A DNA stretch of 64,000 nt, taken from Bacteroidales bacterium. GTDB lineage: Bacteria; Bacteroidota; Bacteroidia; Bacteroidales; UBA1402. The position numbers and the translations under genes were made by a program. Each line of letters opens with the position of its first letter. Position 1 is the stretch's first letter. Positions 55,206 to 64,000 of the stretch are shown piece after piece. Location: assembly GCA_017380635.1 (NCBI GenBank), contig JAFODP010000017.1, positions 1 to 64,000 on the forward strand, given 5' to 3'. Below the pieces are notes generated by a model, which did not search any database, had not been told where the DNA came from, and saw only the letters and a list, made by a program, of their open reading frames with translations.

Positions 55206-55213
55206 CAAAAGTA
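55206..55213 (-). promoter_or_regulatory. -7 promoter box of the putative porin-ligA operon
   Basis: TACTTTTG on the minus strand matches TAnnTTTG exactly, 21 bases before the ATG at 55184. Confidence 0.55.
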
Positions 55214-55246
55214 GTACAAAAGCGAAGAAATCCCAAATGAAATCCC

Positions 55247-55254
55247 TACTTTTG
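55247..55254 (+). promoter_or_regulatory. -7 promoter box of slyD
   Basis: TACTTTTG matches TAnnTTTG exactly, 51 bases before the ATG at 55306. Back to back with the porin promoter. Confidence 0.55.
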
Positions 55255-55305
55255 CAGGCTATTATAAGAGCGCACATTATATCAATCACACATAAATTAT
55301 TAGAC

Positions 55306-55872
55306 ATGAAAATCGAAGACAAAAAATTTGTAGCCGTGGCTTACGATTTGTTCGTAGGTGCCAACGAAGGCCAGGAAGAATTGATGGAAAAAGCCACCGA
55401 ACTTGCTCCCCTTACTTTCATCTATGGTGTGGGCATGATGCTGGAAGCTTTCGAAGCCAACTTGAAAGATTTGAAGAAAGACGATACTTTCGATTTCGTT
55501 TTGCCTTGCGACCAGGCTTACGGCCCTTACATGGACGAACACGTTACCGAAATCCCCAAGAATGTATTTGAAATCGACGGCAAGTTTGACAGCGAAAACA
55601 TCGTGGTAGACCGCATGATTCCCATGATGACCGCCGACGGTCACCGCTTGGATGGTTTGGTAGTGGAAATCACCGATACTTTCGTAAAGATGGACTTCAA
55701 TCACCCGCTGGCCGGCGAAGATTTGCACTTTGTAGGTAAAGTGTTGGAAGTGCGCGAAAGCACCGACGAAGAAATGGAACAGATCATGCATCCTTGCCAT
55801 GGTGGTTGCAGCGGTTGCAATGGCGGCGACTGCAACGGAGAAGATGGCTGCGGATGCGGCAATTGCCAATAA
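55306..55872 (+). CDS. slyD: SlyD-type FKBP peptidyl-prolyl isomerase with Cys-rich tail
   Basis: 188 residues from the ATG at 55306; an upstream in-frame start at 55192 would span the promoters. The FKBP domain has AYDLFVGANEGQEELMEKA and PLTFIYGVGMMLEAFEANL, with the insert-in-flap domain following (about 65-130) and FNHPLAGEDLHFVGKVLEV. The last 28 residues hold seven Cys and two His (PCHGGCSGCNGGDC, then GCGCGNCQ), a probable metal-binding tail equivalent to the His-rich tail of E. coli SlyD, which handles nickel. aroC follows 4 bases after its stop. Confidence 0.95.
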   Translation: MKIEDKKFVAVAYDLFVGANEGQEELMEKATELAPLTFIYGVGMMLEAFEANLKDLKKDDTFDFVLPCDQAYGPYMDEHVTEIPKNVFEIDGKFDSENIVVDRMIPMMTADGHRLDGLVVEITDTFVKMDFNHPLAGEDLHFVGKVLEVRESTDEEMEQIMHPCHGGCSGCNGGDCNGEDGCGCGNCQ

Positions 55873-55876
55873 TACA

Positions 55877-56947
55877 ATGAGTAATACTTTCGGTCATATT
55901 TTTCGACTGAGCAGTTTTGGAGAATCGCATGGCGCCGCCGTAGGCGGCGTCATCGATGGTTATCCGGCAGGCCTGCACATCGACCTGGACTTTATTCAAG
56001 CCCAGCTAGACCGTCGTCGTCCCGGCAGTACAGCCATGGGCACCAACCGAAAAGAAGCCGACCGCGTGGAAATCCTGTCGGGCATCTTCGAAGGAAAAAG
56101 TACCGGTGCGCCCATCGCCTTTCTGGTAAGAAACAGCAACCAGCACAGCCAAGACTACGACAGTTTGCGCAACACCTTCCGTCCTTCGCACGCCGATTAT
56201 ACTTACTACAGCAAATACGGCATCCGCGATCATCGGGGCGGTGGTCGTTCTTCGGCACGCGAAAGCATTGCTCGTGTGGTGGCCGGCGCATTCGCGCAAT
56301 TGGCGCTCAGAGAATTGGGCATCAGCATCGAAGTCTTTACGACGCGCATCGGAGATATCGCCATCGACAAAGATTGTATTTTCGACAGCCAGGTGGCACA
56401 AGGCAACGAACTGCATTGTCCCGACCCTGCCAAAGCGGCCGATATGCAAGCCCTGATTCTTCGCATGAAAGAAGAACAAGACAGCGTCGGCGGATTGGTG
56501 CATTGTATCGTGAAAGGCGTTCCTGCCGGTTGGGGCGAACCTCACGCGTTGAAACTGCAAAGCCTTTTGGCTGCAGCCATGTTGTCTATTCCGGCCTGCA
56601 AAGGCTTCGAGTATGGCAGTGGTTTCGACATCAGTCTGCACGGTTCACAGGCCAACGATGCTTTCTTCATGGAAAACGGAAAAGTACGCACCCGCACGAA
56701 TCACAGCGGCGGCATACAGGGCGGCATTTCCAATGGAGAAGACATTTACTTCAATCTTGCCTTCAAACCCATAGCCAGCATCAGCCGTGAACAAGAGAGC
56801 GTAAACCTTCAGGGCGAAAATTGCCAACTACTGATAAAAGGTCGTCACGATCCTTGTGTGCTGCCGCGCGTATTGCCCGTGGTTGAAGCTATGACCGCCA
56901 TCACTTTACTCGACGCATATTTATTATCTAAAACATCACATCTATGA
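55877..56947 (+). CDS. aroC: Chorismate synthase
   Basis: 356 residues from the ATG at 55877; an in-frame start at 55799 lies inside slyD. Family motifs are SFGESHGAAVGGVIDGYPAG (about 12-31), RPSHADYTYYSKYGIRDHRG and GGRSSARESIARV, and RTNHSGGIQGGISNGEDIY. Two Arg/His-rich FMN- and substrate-binding segments are intact. It eliminates phosphate from EPSP to give chorismate, the last shikimate step. Its TGA overlaps the ATG of the next gene (ATGA). Confidence 0.97.
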   Translation: MSNTFGHIFRLSSFGESHGAAVGGVIDGYPAGLHIDLDFIQAQLDRRRPGSTAMGTNRKEADRVEILSGIFEGKSTGAPIAFLVRNSNQHSQDYDSLRNTFRPSHADYTYYSKYGIRDHRGGGRSSARESIARVVAGAFAQLALRELGISIEVFTTRIGDIAIDKDCIFDSQVAQGNELHCPDPAKAADMQALILRMKEEQDSVGGLVHCIVKGVPAGWGEPHALKLQSLLAAAMLSIPACKGFEYGSGFDISLHGSQANDAFFMENGKVRTRTNHSGGIQGGISNGEDIYFNLAFKPIASISREQESVNLQGENCQLLIKGRHDPCVLPRVLPVVEAMTAITLLDAYLLSKTSHL

Positions 56948-58941
56948 CTAAATTTTTCACTTTAGCTATGACAGCTGTACTCGCTTGCGCTTGTTGCCAT
57001 GCGCCTAAGGAAGATTTCAAATACGTCGACGAACGTTTCGCCGATATGGAAATTCTGCATTACGAAGTGCCCGGTTTCGACGAACTGAGTCTGCAGCAGA
57101 AAGAATTGGTATATTATTTGAGCGAAGCCGCCCTTTGGGGTCGCGATATTCTTTTCGATCAGAATTGCCGCTACAATTTGGCCATCCGTAAAACCATGGA
57201 AGCCATTTATCAATATGCCGACTGCGACAAAACATCCGAAGACTGGAAGCAATTCGAAATTTATTTGAAACGTGTTTGGGTTTCCAATGGTATCCATCAT
57301 CATTATGCTACTGACAAATTCATTCCCGCTTTCAGCCAAGACTTTTTCACAGCCGCTTTGCAAAGCGTTCCCCAAGACAAATTACCCGCCGATAAAGCCG
57401 CCTTGCTGTCCGAACTAACTCCCGTTATTTTCGATGCCAATATCGCCACCAAGCGCGTCAACCAAAAAGAAGGCGAAGATTTGTTGCTTACTTCTGCCAA
57501 CAACTATTATCTGAATGTCAGCCAAAAAGAAGCCGAAGATTTCTATGCAGCCATGATCGATGCCAAGGATCCTCAACCTATTTCTTATGGTTTGAACAGT
57601 CGCTTGGTAAAGAAGAACGGCAAATTGGTGGAAGAAGTTTGGAAAGTGGACGGCATGTATGGTGCTGCCATCGAAAAAATCGTTTATTGGTTGGAAAAAG
57701 CTCAGGGCGTAGCCGAAAACGAAACCCAAGCCAAAACCATCGCCAAATTGATTGAGTATTACAAGAACGGCAACTTGCGCACTTTCGACGAATACAATGT
57801 ACTTTGGGTACAGGATTTGCAATCGCAAGTGGATTTTGTAAACGGTTTCATTGAAAACTACGGCGACCCCATCGGTATCAAATCGAGCTGGGAAAGTATC
57901 GTCAATTTCAAGAATTTGAAGGCCTCTGAACGCACCGAAATCATCAGCCGCAACGCACAATGGTTTGAAAACAACGCTCCTATCGACGATCGTTTCCGCA
58001 AGAAAGAAGTGAAAGGCGTTTCTGCCAAAGTTATCACCGTGGCCATGTTGGGTGGCGATTGCTATCCTACCACGCCTATCGGTATCAACTTGCCCAATGC
58101 CGACTGGATTCGTCGCGATTATGGTTCAAAATCGGTGACCATCGAAAACATTACCGAAGCTTACAGCAAGGCTTCTATCGGTGACGGTCACAACGAAGAA
58201 TTCATGTGGAGCAAAAAAGAAATTGAATTGTGCGCCAAATATGGTTCGCTCACCGACAACCTGCACACCGACTTGCACGAATGTTTGGGCCACGGCTCTG
58301 GACAATTGCTGCCCGGCACCGATCCCAACGCATTGAAAGCTTACTCTTCTGTAATGGAAGAAGCCCGCGCCGACCTTTTCGCCCTTTATTTCCTCGGTGA
58401 CGAAAAATTGGTAGAACTGGGTATCCTTCCCAATATGGAAGCCCACAAAGCCGAATACTACGAATACATGATGAATGGTGCCATGACCCAGCTCAAGCGT
58501 ATCGAATTGGGCAACGACATCGAAGAATCGCATATGCGCAACCGCGCCCTCATCGCCAACTGGGTTTTGAAAAATGGTGGTCCGAAGGTGGCCGAACTTT
58601 GCCAACGCGATGGCAAAAGCTATTTGCGCGTTCACGATTACAAAGCTTTGCGTCAATGTTTCGGCAAATTGTTAGCAGAAATTCAACGTTGCAAATCGGA
58701 AGGTGATTTCAATGCCGCTCAGCAATTGGTGGAAACCTACGCTGTCAAGATCGATCCGGCTTTGCATCAAGAAGTGATGACTCGTTATCAAGCCTTGGAT
58801 TTGGCTCCCTACAGAGGTTTTGTCAATCCCGTCTTCAAGCCGGTGTATGAAAACGGAAAATTGATTGATGTTCAGATTGCTTACGACGAATCGTATGTAG
58901 AACAACATCTGCGTTATTCTAAAGATTATTCAGCACTTTAA
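56944..58941 (+). CDS. Dipeptidyl peptidase III (M49), putative lipoprotein
   Basis: 665 residues. A short signal segment ends at VLACACC, so it is probably a lipoprotein or exported. The M49 zinc motifs are HECLGH in DLHECLGHGSGQLLPG (about 441-456) and EEARADLFALYFLG, in which the two His and the Glu of EEARAD bind zinc. SSWESIVNFKNL and YPTTPIGINLPNADWIRRDY are also typical. DPP III removes dipeptides from the N-termini of oligopeptides. It is translationally coupled to aroC by ATGA, with no functional link evident. The next gene starts about 25 bases downstream. Confidence 0.92.
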   Translation: MTKFFTLAMTAVLACACCHAPKEDFKYVDERFADMEILHYEVPGFDELSLQQKELVYYLSEAALWGRDILFDQNCRYNLAIRKTMEAIYQYADCDKTSEDWKQFEIYLKRVWVSNGIHHHYATDKFIPAFSQDFFTAALQSVPQDKLPADKAALLSELTPVIFDANIATKRVNQKEGEDLLLTSANNYYLNVSQKEAEDFYAAMIDAKDPQPISYGLNSRLVKKNGKLVEEVWKVDGMYGAAIEKIVYWLEKAQGVAENETQAKTIAKLIEYYKNGNLRTFDEYNVLWVQDLQSQVDFVNGFIENYGDPIGIKSSWESIVNFKNLKASERTEIISRNAQWFENNAPIDDRFRKKEVKGVSAKVITVAMLGGDCYPTTPIGINLPNADWIRRDYGSKSVTIENITEAYSKASIGDGHNEEFMWSKKEIELCAKYGSLTDNLHTDLHECLGHGSGQLLPGTDPNALKAYSSVMEEARADLFALYFLGDEKLVELGILPNMEAHKAEYYEYMMNGAMTQLKRIELGNDIEESHMRNRALIANWVLKNGGPKVAELCQRDGKSYLRVHDYKALRQCFGKLLAEIQRCKSEGDFNAAQQLVETYAVKIDPALHQEVMTRYQALDLAPYRGFVNPVFKPVYENGKLIDVQIAYDESYVEQHLRYSKDYSAL

Positions 58942-58965
58942 TCTTTGAACTTTCTTCTTCGAGAA

Positions 58966-60084
58966 ATGATTGAGATTATCGAAGTCAATACAGAAGCTCT
59001 ACGTAAGGAATTTGCCCTGATACCCTATCGCTTGTATCAGGGCAATCCTTATTGGGTGCCGCCTATGTTGCAGGGAGAAATCAACGATATCACGCCCGAA
59101 AAGAATCCTTATTTCCGTTTCTGCGAAGCCAAGTTCTGGATAGCCAAACGCGGACAGAAAACGGTGGGCCGCATCGGTGCCATCATCCATCATGCCTATA
59201 TCGAAAAGACGCAGGAAAGATTGGGACGCCTGACGCGCTGTGAATTCATCGACGACGCAGAAGTGGTGGATGCGCTTTTCGATACGGCCGAAAATTGGTG
59301 CAAAGAAAAAGGCATGATTGGCGTTTTGGGCCCGCTTGGTTTTTCCAACCTCGATCAGCAAGGCTTGTTGGTGGAAGGTTTCGATCGATTGGCTTCGGTG
59401 GCTTCGGCTTATCATCACGAATATTATCATCGTCATTTCGAACGACTTGGCTTCACTAAAGAGATGGACTGGGTGGAATTCCGTTTAGCGTTGAGCCGGC
59501 AGATTCCCGAAAAAGCCATCCGCATGGAACAAGCCATCATGCAACGCTATCAGTTGAAGGTAGTGGATATCAAAAACAAAAAAATGCTGCGCCATTACGG
59601 ACAGCAAGTCTTTCAATTGCTCAACAAATCCTTCCACAACTTATTTTCTTTCGTAGCGCTCGACGAAGCCATGATTGAAGCCGTGCTCGACAATTATCTG
59701 CCGGTTATCAACACAGAATTCGTCAAACTGGTGATGACCCAGGATGAGCGTATCGTGGGCTTTATCGTGCCGGTACCTTCGCTGTCGAAAACCATGCAGA
59801 TTGCGAAAGGAAAGCTTGGATTGCGTGCACTGATTTCCCTGCTTTGGTCGCGCCGTCACAACGACACCATCGACACTTTCCTAACGGGCGTCGATCCGGA
59901 ATTCCAGTCGAAAGGCGTGGTAGGTCTGCTCATGACTTCGGCTCAACGAGTGATGATAAAACGCAACATGCTCACGGTCGAAACCACGGGCATGTTGGAA
60001 AACAATCAGAAAGCTATCGAGTTCTGGAAAAATTACGACCACATCCAGCACAAGCGTAAACGCTGCTATCGCAAGATGTTTTAA
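58966..60084 (+). CDS. GNAT-fold acetyltransferase-like protein
   Basis: 372 residues from the ATG at 58966; an in-frame ATG at 58945 (379 residues) is possible. The N-terminal half has YQGNPYWVPPMLQGEIND and AKFWIAKRGQKTVGRIGAII, then GVLGPLGFSNLDQQGLLVEG; the C-terminal half has FIVPVPSLSKTM and GVDPEFQSKGVVGLLMT, a GNAT-like acetyl-CoA loop, and ETTGMLENNQKAIEFWKN. It appears to be a double-GNAT arrangement without signal peptide. Substrate unknown; conserved in Bacteroidota to my knowledge. Last gene of the slyD-aroC-DPP III run, convergent with hisB. Confidence 0.72.
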   Translation: MIEIIEVNTEALRKEFALIPYRLYQGNPYWVPPMLQGEINDITPEKNPYFRFCEAKFWIAKRGQKTVGRIGAIIHHAYIEKTQERLGRLTRCEFIDDAEVVDALFDTAENWCKEKGMIGVLGPLGFSNLDQQGLLVEGFDRLASVASAYHHEYYHRHFERLGFTKEMDWVEFRLALSRQIPEKAIRMEQAIMQRYQLKVVDIKNKKMLRHYGQQVFQLLNKSFHNLFSFVALDEAMIEAVLDNYLPVINTEFVKLVMTQDERIVGFIVPVPSLSKTMQIAKGKLGLRALISLLWSRRHNDTIDTFLTGVDPEFQSKGVVGLLMTSAQRVMIKRNMLTVETTGMLENNQKAIEFWKNYDHIQHKRKRCYRKMF

Positions 60085-60088
60085 GGGC

Positions 60089-61195
60089 TTACAGCAAACC
60101 TTTGGTAGATGGCAATTCGTAACAGTAGATATCTCGGCGCACGGCCATCTTCATCGCTAATGCGAAGGCCTTAAAAACAGCTTCCGCCTTATGATGTTCG
60201 TTATCGCCTTCTGCTTTGATATTCAGATTCATACGAGCCGCATCGCTGAGCGACTTAAAGAAATGCAGAAACATTTCCGTAGGCATATCACCCACATATT
60301 CCCGTTTGAAATTCACTTCCCAAACCAACCAAGGACGTCCGCCGAAATCGAGCGCCAAAGAGCATAGACTGTCGTCCATAGGCAGACAATAGCCATAACG
60401 GTCGATGCCGCGTTTGTTGCCGATGGCCTGCAGGATAGCTTCACCCAAAGCGATGGCCGTATCTTCTATGGTGTGGTGTTCGTCCACTTGCAAATCGCCT
60501 TTGGTAATAATAGTAAGATTGCTCAAACTATGACGACCGATCTGGTCGAGCATGTGGTCGAAAAATTTCAGTCCGGTATCGATATGCGTCTTGCCGCTGC
60601 CGTTCAGGTCGATTTCCACCAAAACGTCGGTTTCCTTGCTCACGCGATGCACGCGCGCTTTGCGTCCGCCGGCAAAAAGAAAATCGGCAATAGCATCCCA
60701 TGAAGCCAAATGTGTACAATCGGCAGGCGCCTCCATGCTCATGTTTTCGTCCAGCAAAATTGCCTTAGCGCCCAGATTCTGCGCCAACTGCACATCGCTC
60801 AAACGGTCTCCGATAACGTAGGAATTGGCCAAATCGTAATCGGGATTATCGATGTACGATGTGAGCATCCCTGTGCGGGGTTTACGCGTGGGCGCGTTGT
60901 CGGCCTCAAAAGTCTTGTCGATAAAAATAGCATCGAAATGGACGCCTTCGCTTTCAAGTATCTGCAACATCTTGCCTTGCACGGCATCGAAATTTTCCTG
61001 CGGATAGACGGGCGTTCCCAATCCATCCTGATTGGTCACCATCACCAATTCGAAATCGAGGTTCTTGCTGATGAAATACAGGTTGCGCAACACCGCCGGC
61101 AAAAATTCCAACTGATCGAGCCTATCCACCTGATAAGTCACAGGAGGCTCCTTGATGAGCGTTCCGTCACGATCTATAAACAAAACTCTTTTCAT
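60089..61195 (-). CDS. hisB: Bifunctional histidinol-phosphatase / imidazoleglycerol-phosphate dehydratase
   Basis: 368 residues with two domains. The N-terminal HAD phosphatase has [14 protein letters not shown] with the Asp pair (D8, D10), VTNQDGLG and the late [14 protein letters not shown]. The loop that in E. coli HisB binds zinc with Cys residues reads [14 protein letters not shown] here, without Cys. The C-terminal dehydratase (about 180-368) has [32 protein letters not shown] and [13 protein letters not shown], with the His/Glu manganese ligands. It catalyses steps 6 and 8 of histidine synthesis. Last gene of hisG-hisD-hisC-hisB (11-base gap to hisC). Confidence 0.97.
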   Translation of the reverse strand: MKRVLFIDRDGTLIKEPPVTYQVDRLDQLEFLPAVLRNLYFISKNLDFELVMVTNQDGLGTPVYPQENFDAVQGKMLQILESEGVHFDAIFIDKTFEADNAPTRKPRTGMLTSYIDNPDYDLANSYVIGDRLSDVQLAQNLGAKAILLDENMSMEAPADCTHLASWDAIADFLFAGGRKARVHRVSKETDVLVEIDLNGSGKTHIDTGLKFFDHMLDQIGRHSLSNLTIITKGDLQVDEHHTIEDTAIALGEAILQAIGNKRGIDRYGYCLPMDDSLCSLALDFGGRPWLVWEVNFKREYVGDMPTEMFLHFFKSLSDAARMNLNIKAEGDNEHHKAEAVFKAFALAMKMAVRRDIYCYELPSTKGLL

Positions 61196-61206
61196 AGTCT
61201 TCTTCC

Positions 61207-62244
61207 TTAAAGATTGATAAATTGTTGCATGGCAGCCATCAAAGCCGCATTTTCATCAGCGGTTCCCACCGTAATGCGCAAGCAGCCTTCGCAAAGGCGC
61301 ACCCTATTACGATTGCGAACGATAATACCCTGAGCCACCAGATATTGATACAAAGCATCGGCATCGTCCACTTTTACCAAAAGGAAATTGGCATCGGAGG
61401 GATAAATATGTTGCACGATGGACAAAGCCGCCAAAGCCTGTTGCAGGAAAGAACGTTGCTGAATCAGTTCCTCCACCCAAGCCTGAATGCGCTGCGGCTC
61501 TTGCAAATGCGCCAACATCAGCTGCTGGGTTTGCAGATTCACATTATAGGGATACTTCACCTTGTTGTACACGGCTATAATTTCCGGCGATGCGAAAGCC
61601 ATTCCCAAACGAAGTCCGGCACTGGCCCAAGCTTTGGAGAAAGTCTGGAAAATCACCAGGTTAGGATATTTATCGAGCAGACTGCAAAAAGAATCCTGCG
61701 AGGAAAAATCGATATAAGCTTCGTCCAACATCACCAAACCCTGGAAATTTTCTATCACTTTGAGCATCTCGGCCGAGTGCAAACTATTGCCCGTGGGATT
61801 GTTGGGCGAACAAAGAAAAATCAGTTTGGTATGCTCGTCGCAGCGCGCCAGCAAGTCTTCGGCCTTGAATTGAAAATCGGCATCGAGCGAATGTTCGCGA
61901 TAAGCCACATCGTTGATATCGGCACAAACCTTGTACATGCCGTAGGTGGGCGCAATGGCCAAGACATTGTCGATGCGGGGCTCGCAAAAGGCGCGGAAAG
62001 CCAAATCGATGGATTCGTCGCTGCCATTACCCAGAAAAATCTGTTCCGCACGCAAGCCTTTCAGCGCAGCTATTTTTTCTTTCAGCGCTTTCTGCAAAGG
62101 ATCGGGATAACGGTTGTAGGGCGCATTGTAGGGATTCTCGTTGGCATCGAGATACACCGAAGCTTCTCCTTCGAATTCGTCCCGCGCACAAGAATAAGGC
62201 GACAATGCGGCGATATTTTTTCGTAACAATTGATTGATGTCCAT
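61207..62244 (-). CDS. hisC: Histidinol-phosphate aminotransferase
   Basis: 345 residues, class I/II aminotransferase. [58 protein letters not shown] and the PLP Lys in [14 protein letters not shown] are all visible. It converts imidazole-acetol phosphate and glutamate to histidinol phosphate. One base separates it from the hisD stop. Confidence 0.96.
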   Translation of the reverse strand: MDINQLLRKNIAALSPYSCARDEFEGEASVYLDANENPYNAPYNRYPDPLQKALKEKIAALKGLRAEQIFLGNGSDESIDLAFRAFCEPRIDNVLAIAPTYGMYKVCADINDVAYREHSLDADFQFKAEDLLARCDEHTKLIFLCSPNNPTGNSLHSAEMLKVIENFQGLVMLDEAYIDFSSQDSFCSLLDKYPNLVIFQTFSKAWASAGLRLGMAFASPEIIAVYNKVKYPYNVNLQTQQLMLAHLQEPQRIQAWVEELIQQRSFLQQALAALSIVQHIYPSDANFLLVKVDDADALYQYLVAQGIIVRNRNRVRLCEGCLRITVGTADENAALMAAMQQFINL

Positions 62245-62245
62245 A

Positions 62246-63541
62246 TTATTTCATTCTGACAGCCACGGCATTGGCGTGAGCAAAAAGTTGTTCATTTTCG
62301 GCCATGATGCGGATAATCGGGCCCAAATCGTTTTGCAAGGCTTCGGCAGAGATTTCCTGGAAAGTAGTCTTCTTCATAAAACTATCCACACTCACACCGC
62401 TGTAAGCACGCGAACAAGCTTTAGTGGGCAAAGTATGATTGGTGCCGGAAGCATAATCGCCGGCGCTTTCGGGCGTATAGTTTCCTAAGAAAACAGAACC
62501 CGCATTGCGCACTTGCTCAGCCATTTGCACATAATCTTTGGTAGAAATGATCAGATGTTCGGGGGCGTATTCGTTGGTAAAATCCATCAAATCGTCATGA
62601 GCCAGGACAATGATACGGCTGTTTTCCAAAGACTTTTCAGCGATATCCTTGCGGGGAAGTTGCTTGCATTGTTCCAAGGTAGCCGCCATCACCGCATCGG
62701 CCAAAGCTTCGGAATCGGTAATCATCAGCACCTGACTGTCGATGCCATGTTCTGCCTGCGACAACAAATCGGCCGCCACATATTCGGGATGAGCGCTTTC
62801 GTCGGCAATCACTTCCACTTCGGAAGGACCGGCCGGCATATCGATGGCCACATCTTCCAGACTCACCATTTGCTTGGCTGCGGTGACAAACTGATTGCCC
62901 GGACCGAAAATCTTGTACACTTGTGGCACGCTTTCCGTACCATAAGCCATGGCCGCAATAGCCTGTACCCCACCCAATTTGAAGATTTTATCCACGCCGC
63001 AAAGTTGAGCTGCATAGAGCACCGCCGGATGAATTTGTCCCGTCTGACGGTCGGGCGGCGAGCAAAGCACGATATCACGACAAGCAGCAATCTTGGCCGG
63101 AATAGCCAACATCAACACCGTCGAAAACAAAGGAGCCGTGCCTCCGGGAATATACAAACCCACTTTATCGATGGGCAGGCTTTTCTGCCAACATTGCACG
63201 CCGGGCATGGTTTCGATACGGAAAAGTTGTCCGTCTTCCTTGCCGACCACTTGTGCCCGATGAAAGGCTTCGATATTCTTCTTAGCCTGACAAATGGCTT
63301 GTTTCAAATCGTCACTCAGGAAGCTTTCGGCCGCTTGTATTTCGGCAGGTGTCACTTGCAAATGTTCCAATGTAACACCGTCGAAACGAGCCTCGTAGCT
63401 CTTCAGCGCCGCATCGCCATTAGCCTTGACATCGCGCAGAATAGAGCCTACCTGATCGAAAAGTTGGGTAGTATCGCGCAAAGGACGACGCATCAGAGCG
63501 GGCCATTGTTCTCGCGAAGGATATTTGATAATTTCCATCAT
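62246..63541 (-). CDS. hisD: Histidinol dehydrogenase
   Basis: 431 residues from the ATG at 63541 (an adjacent ATG at 63538 is equally possible); longer in-frame readings overlap hisG. YIPGGTAPLFSTVLMLAIPA, FGPGNQFVTAAKQ, IDMPAGPSEVEVIADESAHP, DLLSQAEHGIDSQ with conserved His, NEYAPEHLII and SAGDYASGTNHTLPT are characteristic. The enzyme performs the two final oxidations to histidine using NAD and zinc. Second gene of the his operon, 5 bases after hisG. Confidence 0.97.
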   Translation of the reverse strand: MMEIIKYPSREQWPALMRRPLRDTTQLFDQVGSILRDVKANGDAALKSYEARFDGVTLEHLQVTPAEIQAAESFLSDDLKQAICQAKKNIEAFHRAQVVGKEDGQLFRIETMPGVQCWQKSLPIDKVGLYIPGGTAPLFSTVLMLAIPAKIAACRDIVLCSPPDRQTGQIHPAVLYAAQLCGVDKIFKLGGVQAIAAMAYGTESVPQVYKIFGPGNQFVTAAKQMVSLEDVAIDMPAGPSEVEVIADESAHPEYVAADLLSQAEHGIDSQVLMITDSEALADAVMAATLEQCKQLPRKDIAEKSLENSRIIVLAHDDLMDFTNEYAPEHLIISTKDYVQMAEQVRNAGSVFLGNYTPESAGDYASGTNHTLPTKACSRAYSGVSVDSFMKKTTFQEISAEALQNDLGPIIRIMAENEQLFAHANAVAVRMK

Positions 63542-63546
63542 AACTA

Positions 63547-64000
63547 TCAGATAATCATTTTTTCGATGGGAAGTACCAAAATGCCTTTGGCGCCGATGCT
63601 TTTCAATTTGCCGATGATTTCCCAGAAGCGTTTTTCTTCTACCACCGAATGAACCGAAGACCAACCACTTTCGGCCAGCGGCGTCACTGTGGGCGATTCC
63701 ATACCGGGAAGCAGTTCACAGACATCTTTAATCTTGTCGTTCTGGATGTTCAGCATGATGTATTTCTTGCCTTCGGCCTCACGTATCGCTTTGAAACGGA
63801 AAATAAGTTCGTCGACGATGGCTTGGTTTTCTTCGGACAATTGATTGTTCACAATGAGCAGCGCTTCCGATTGCATCACCACTTCCACTTCTTTCAAACG
63901 GTTGGTAACCAAAGTACTACCCGAGCTGACAATATCGAAAATGCCGTCTGCCATACCGATACCGGGCGCAATTTCCACCGAACCGCTGATAACGTGAATT
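63547..64000 (-). CDS. hisG: ATP phosphoribosyltransferase (long form), C-terminal part, cut by window edge
   Basis: The reading frame enters at the right edge with IHVISGSVEIAPGIGMADG and continues DIVSSGSTL, the phosphate-binding stretch of HisG, through LKEVEVVMQSEALL. The last approximately 90 residues (ending GILVLPIEKMII) form the ACT-like regulatory domain that marks the long form, which is feedback-inhibited by histidine and does not need HisZ. First gene of the his operon in this window; its start and promoter lie outside. Confidence 0.96.
   Translation of the reverse strand, partial: IHVISGSVEIAPGIGMADGIFDIVSSGSTLVTNRLKEVEVVMQSEALLIVNNQLSEENQAIVDELIFRFKAIREAEGKKYIMLNIQNDKIKDVCELLPGMESPTVTPLAESGWSSVHSVVEEKRFWEIIGKLKSIGAKGILVLPIEKMII

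Noticed and set aside
60089..61195. Loss of the zinc-loop Cys in the HisB phosphatase domain as a sign of inactivation
   Set aside because: The loop [14 protein letters not shown] resembles what I recall of other Bacteroidota HisB proteins, and the catalytic Asp pair is intact.

Overview
The window is a compact 64 kb piece of a Bacteroidota chromosome, most likely Bacteroidales. The evidence is: start sites preceded by the phylum's -7 box (TAnnTTTG) rather than strong Shine-Dalgarno sites; Bacteroidota-type families (Porin_10-like putative porin, Porin_O_P-like barrel, DUF349 protein, macroglobulin/TonB-plug protein, inactive M16 homologue, bifunctional HisB, long-form HisG, TonB next to ExbB/ExbD and PdxJ); and NYPY instead of NLPY in RsmA. 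Genus cannot be fixed from the sequence. No transposase, integrase, phage gene, CRISPR array or rRNA was seen. No gene-free stretch exceeds 300 bases; the longest (36883-37139, about 257 bp) holds two divergent promoters and a hairpin.

Layout. 1-2319 (-): split 5'-nucleotidase (two coupled genes) and a GH3/NagZ-type enzyme cut by the edge. 2403-7853 (+): small barrel protein, NAD synthetase, ribosomal protein L19 and a large macroglobulin/TonB-plug protein. 7857-12119: NAD kinase (-) divergent from pdxJ-exbB-exbD-tonB-DJ-1 (+). 12116-18492: lipoprotein hydrolase and DUF349 protein (-), DUF456 protein (+), LPG-synthase-like membrane protein (-), rsmA and corA (+). 18499-26163 (-): an export operon with three adaptor lipoproteins, ABC permease, ATPase, TolC and a prolyl-tRNA editing protein. 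26225-36882 (-): recJ-recQ-nfeD-kdsB-M16-flippase-GT2-GT4. 37140-41041 (+): tsaC/sua5-type gene, initiating sugar transferase, topB. 41095-44926 (+): dsbD, umuD, umuC, tRNA-Cys. 45069-55184 (-): porin; yebC, pheT and dapA; small hypothetical, ligA and putative porin. 55306-60084 (+): slyD, aroC, dipeptidyl peptidase III, GNAT-like protein. 60089-64000 (-): hisG-hisD-hisC-hisB, with hisG cut by the right edge.

How the genes fit together. Most are housekeeping: NAD(P) supply (NAD synthetase, NAD kinase; LigA consumes NAD), translation (L19, PheT, RsmA, TsaC-type, ProX, tRNA-Cys), DNA repair (RecJ, RecQ, TopB, LigA, UmuDC), amino acids (DapA, AroC, His), envelope energisation and export (ExbB/ExbD/TonB, tripartite pump) and surface polysaccharide (KdsB, flippase, glycosyltransferases, initiating transferase).

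I found no wholly new multi-gene system. The best leads are an NAD synthetase whose glutaminase domain has lost all three catalytic residues; an export operon with three different adaptor lipoproteins and a near-leaderless first gene; a palindrome at the predicted -33 position of the pdxJ promoter; a perfect 12-bp-arm GC-rich inverted repeat inside the M16 gene; and a CorA homologue with GQN instead of GMN.
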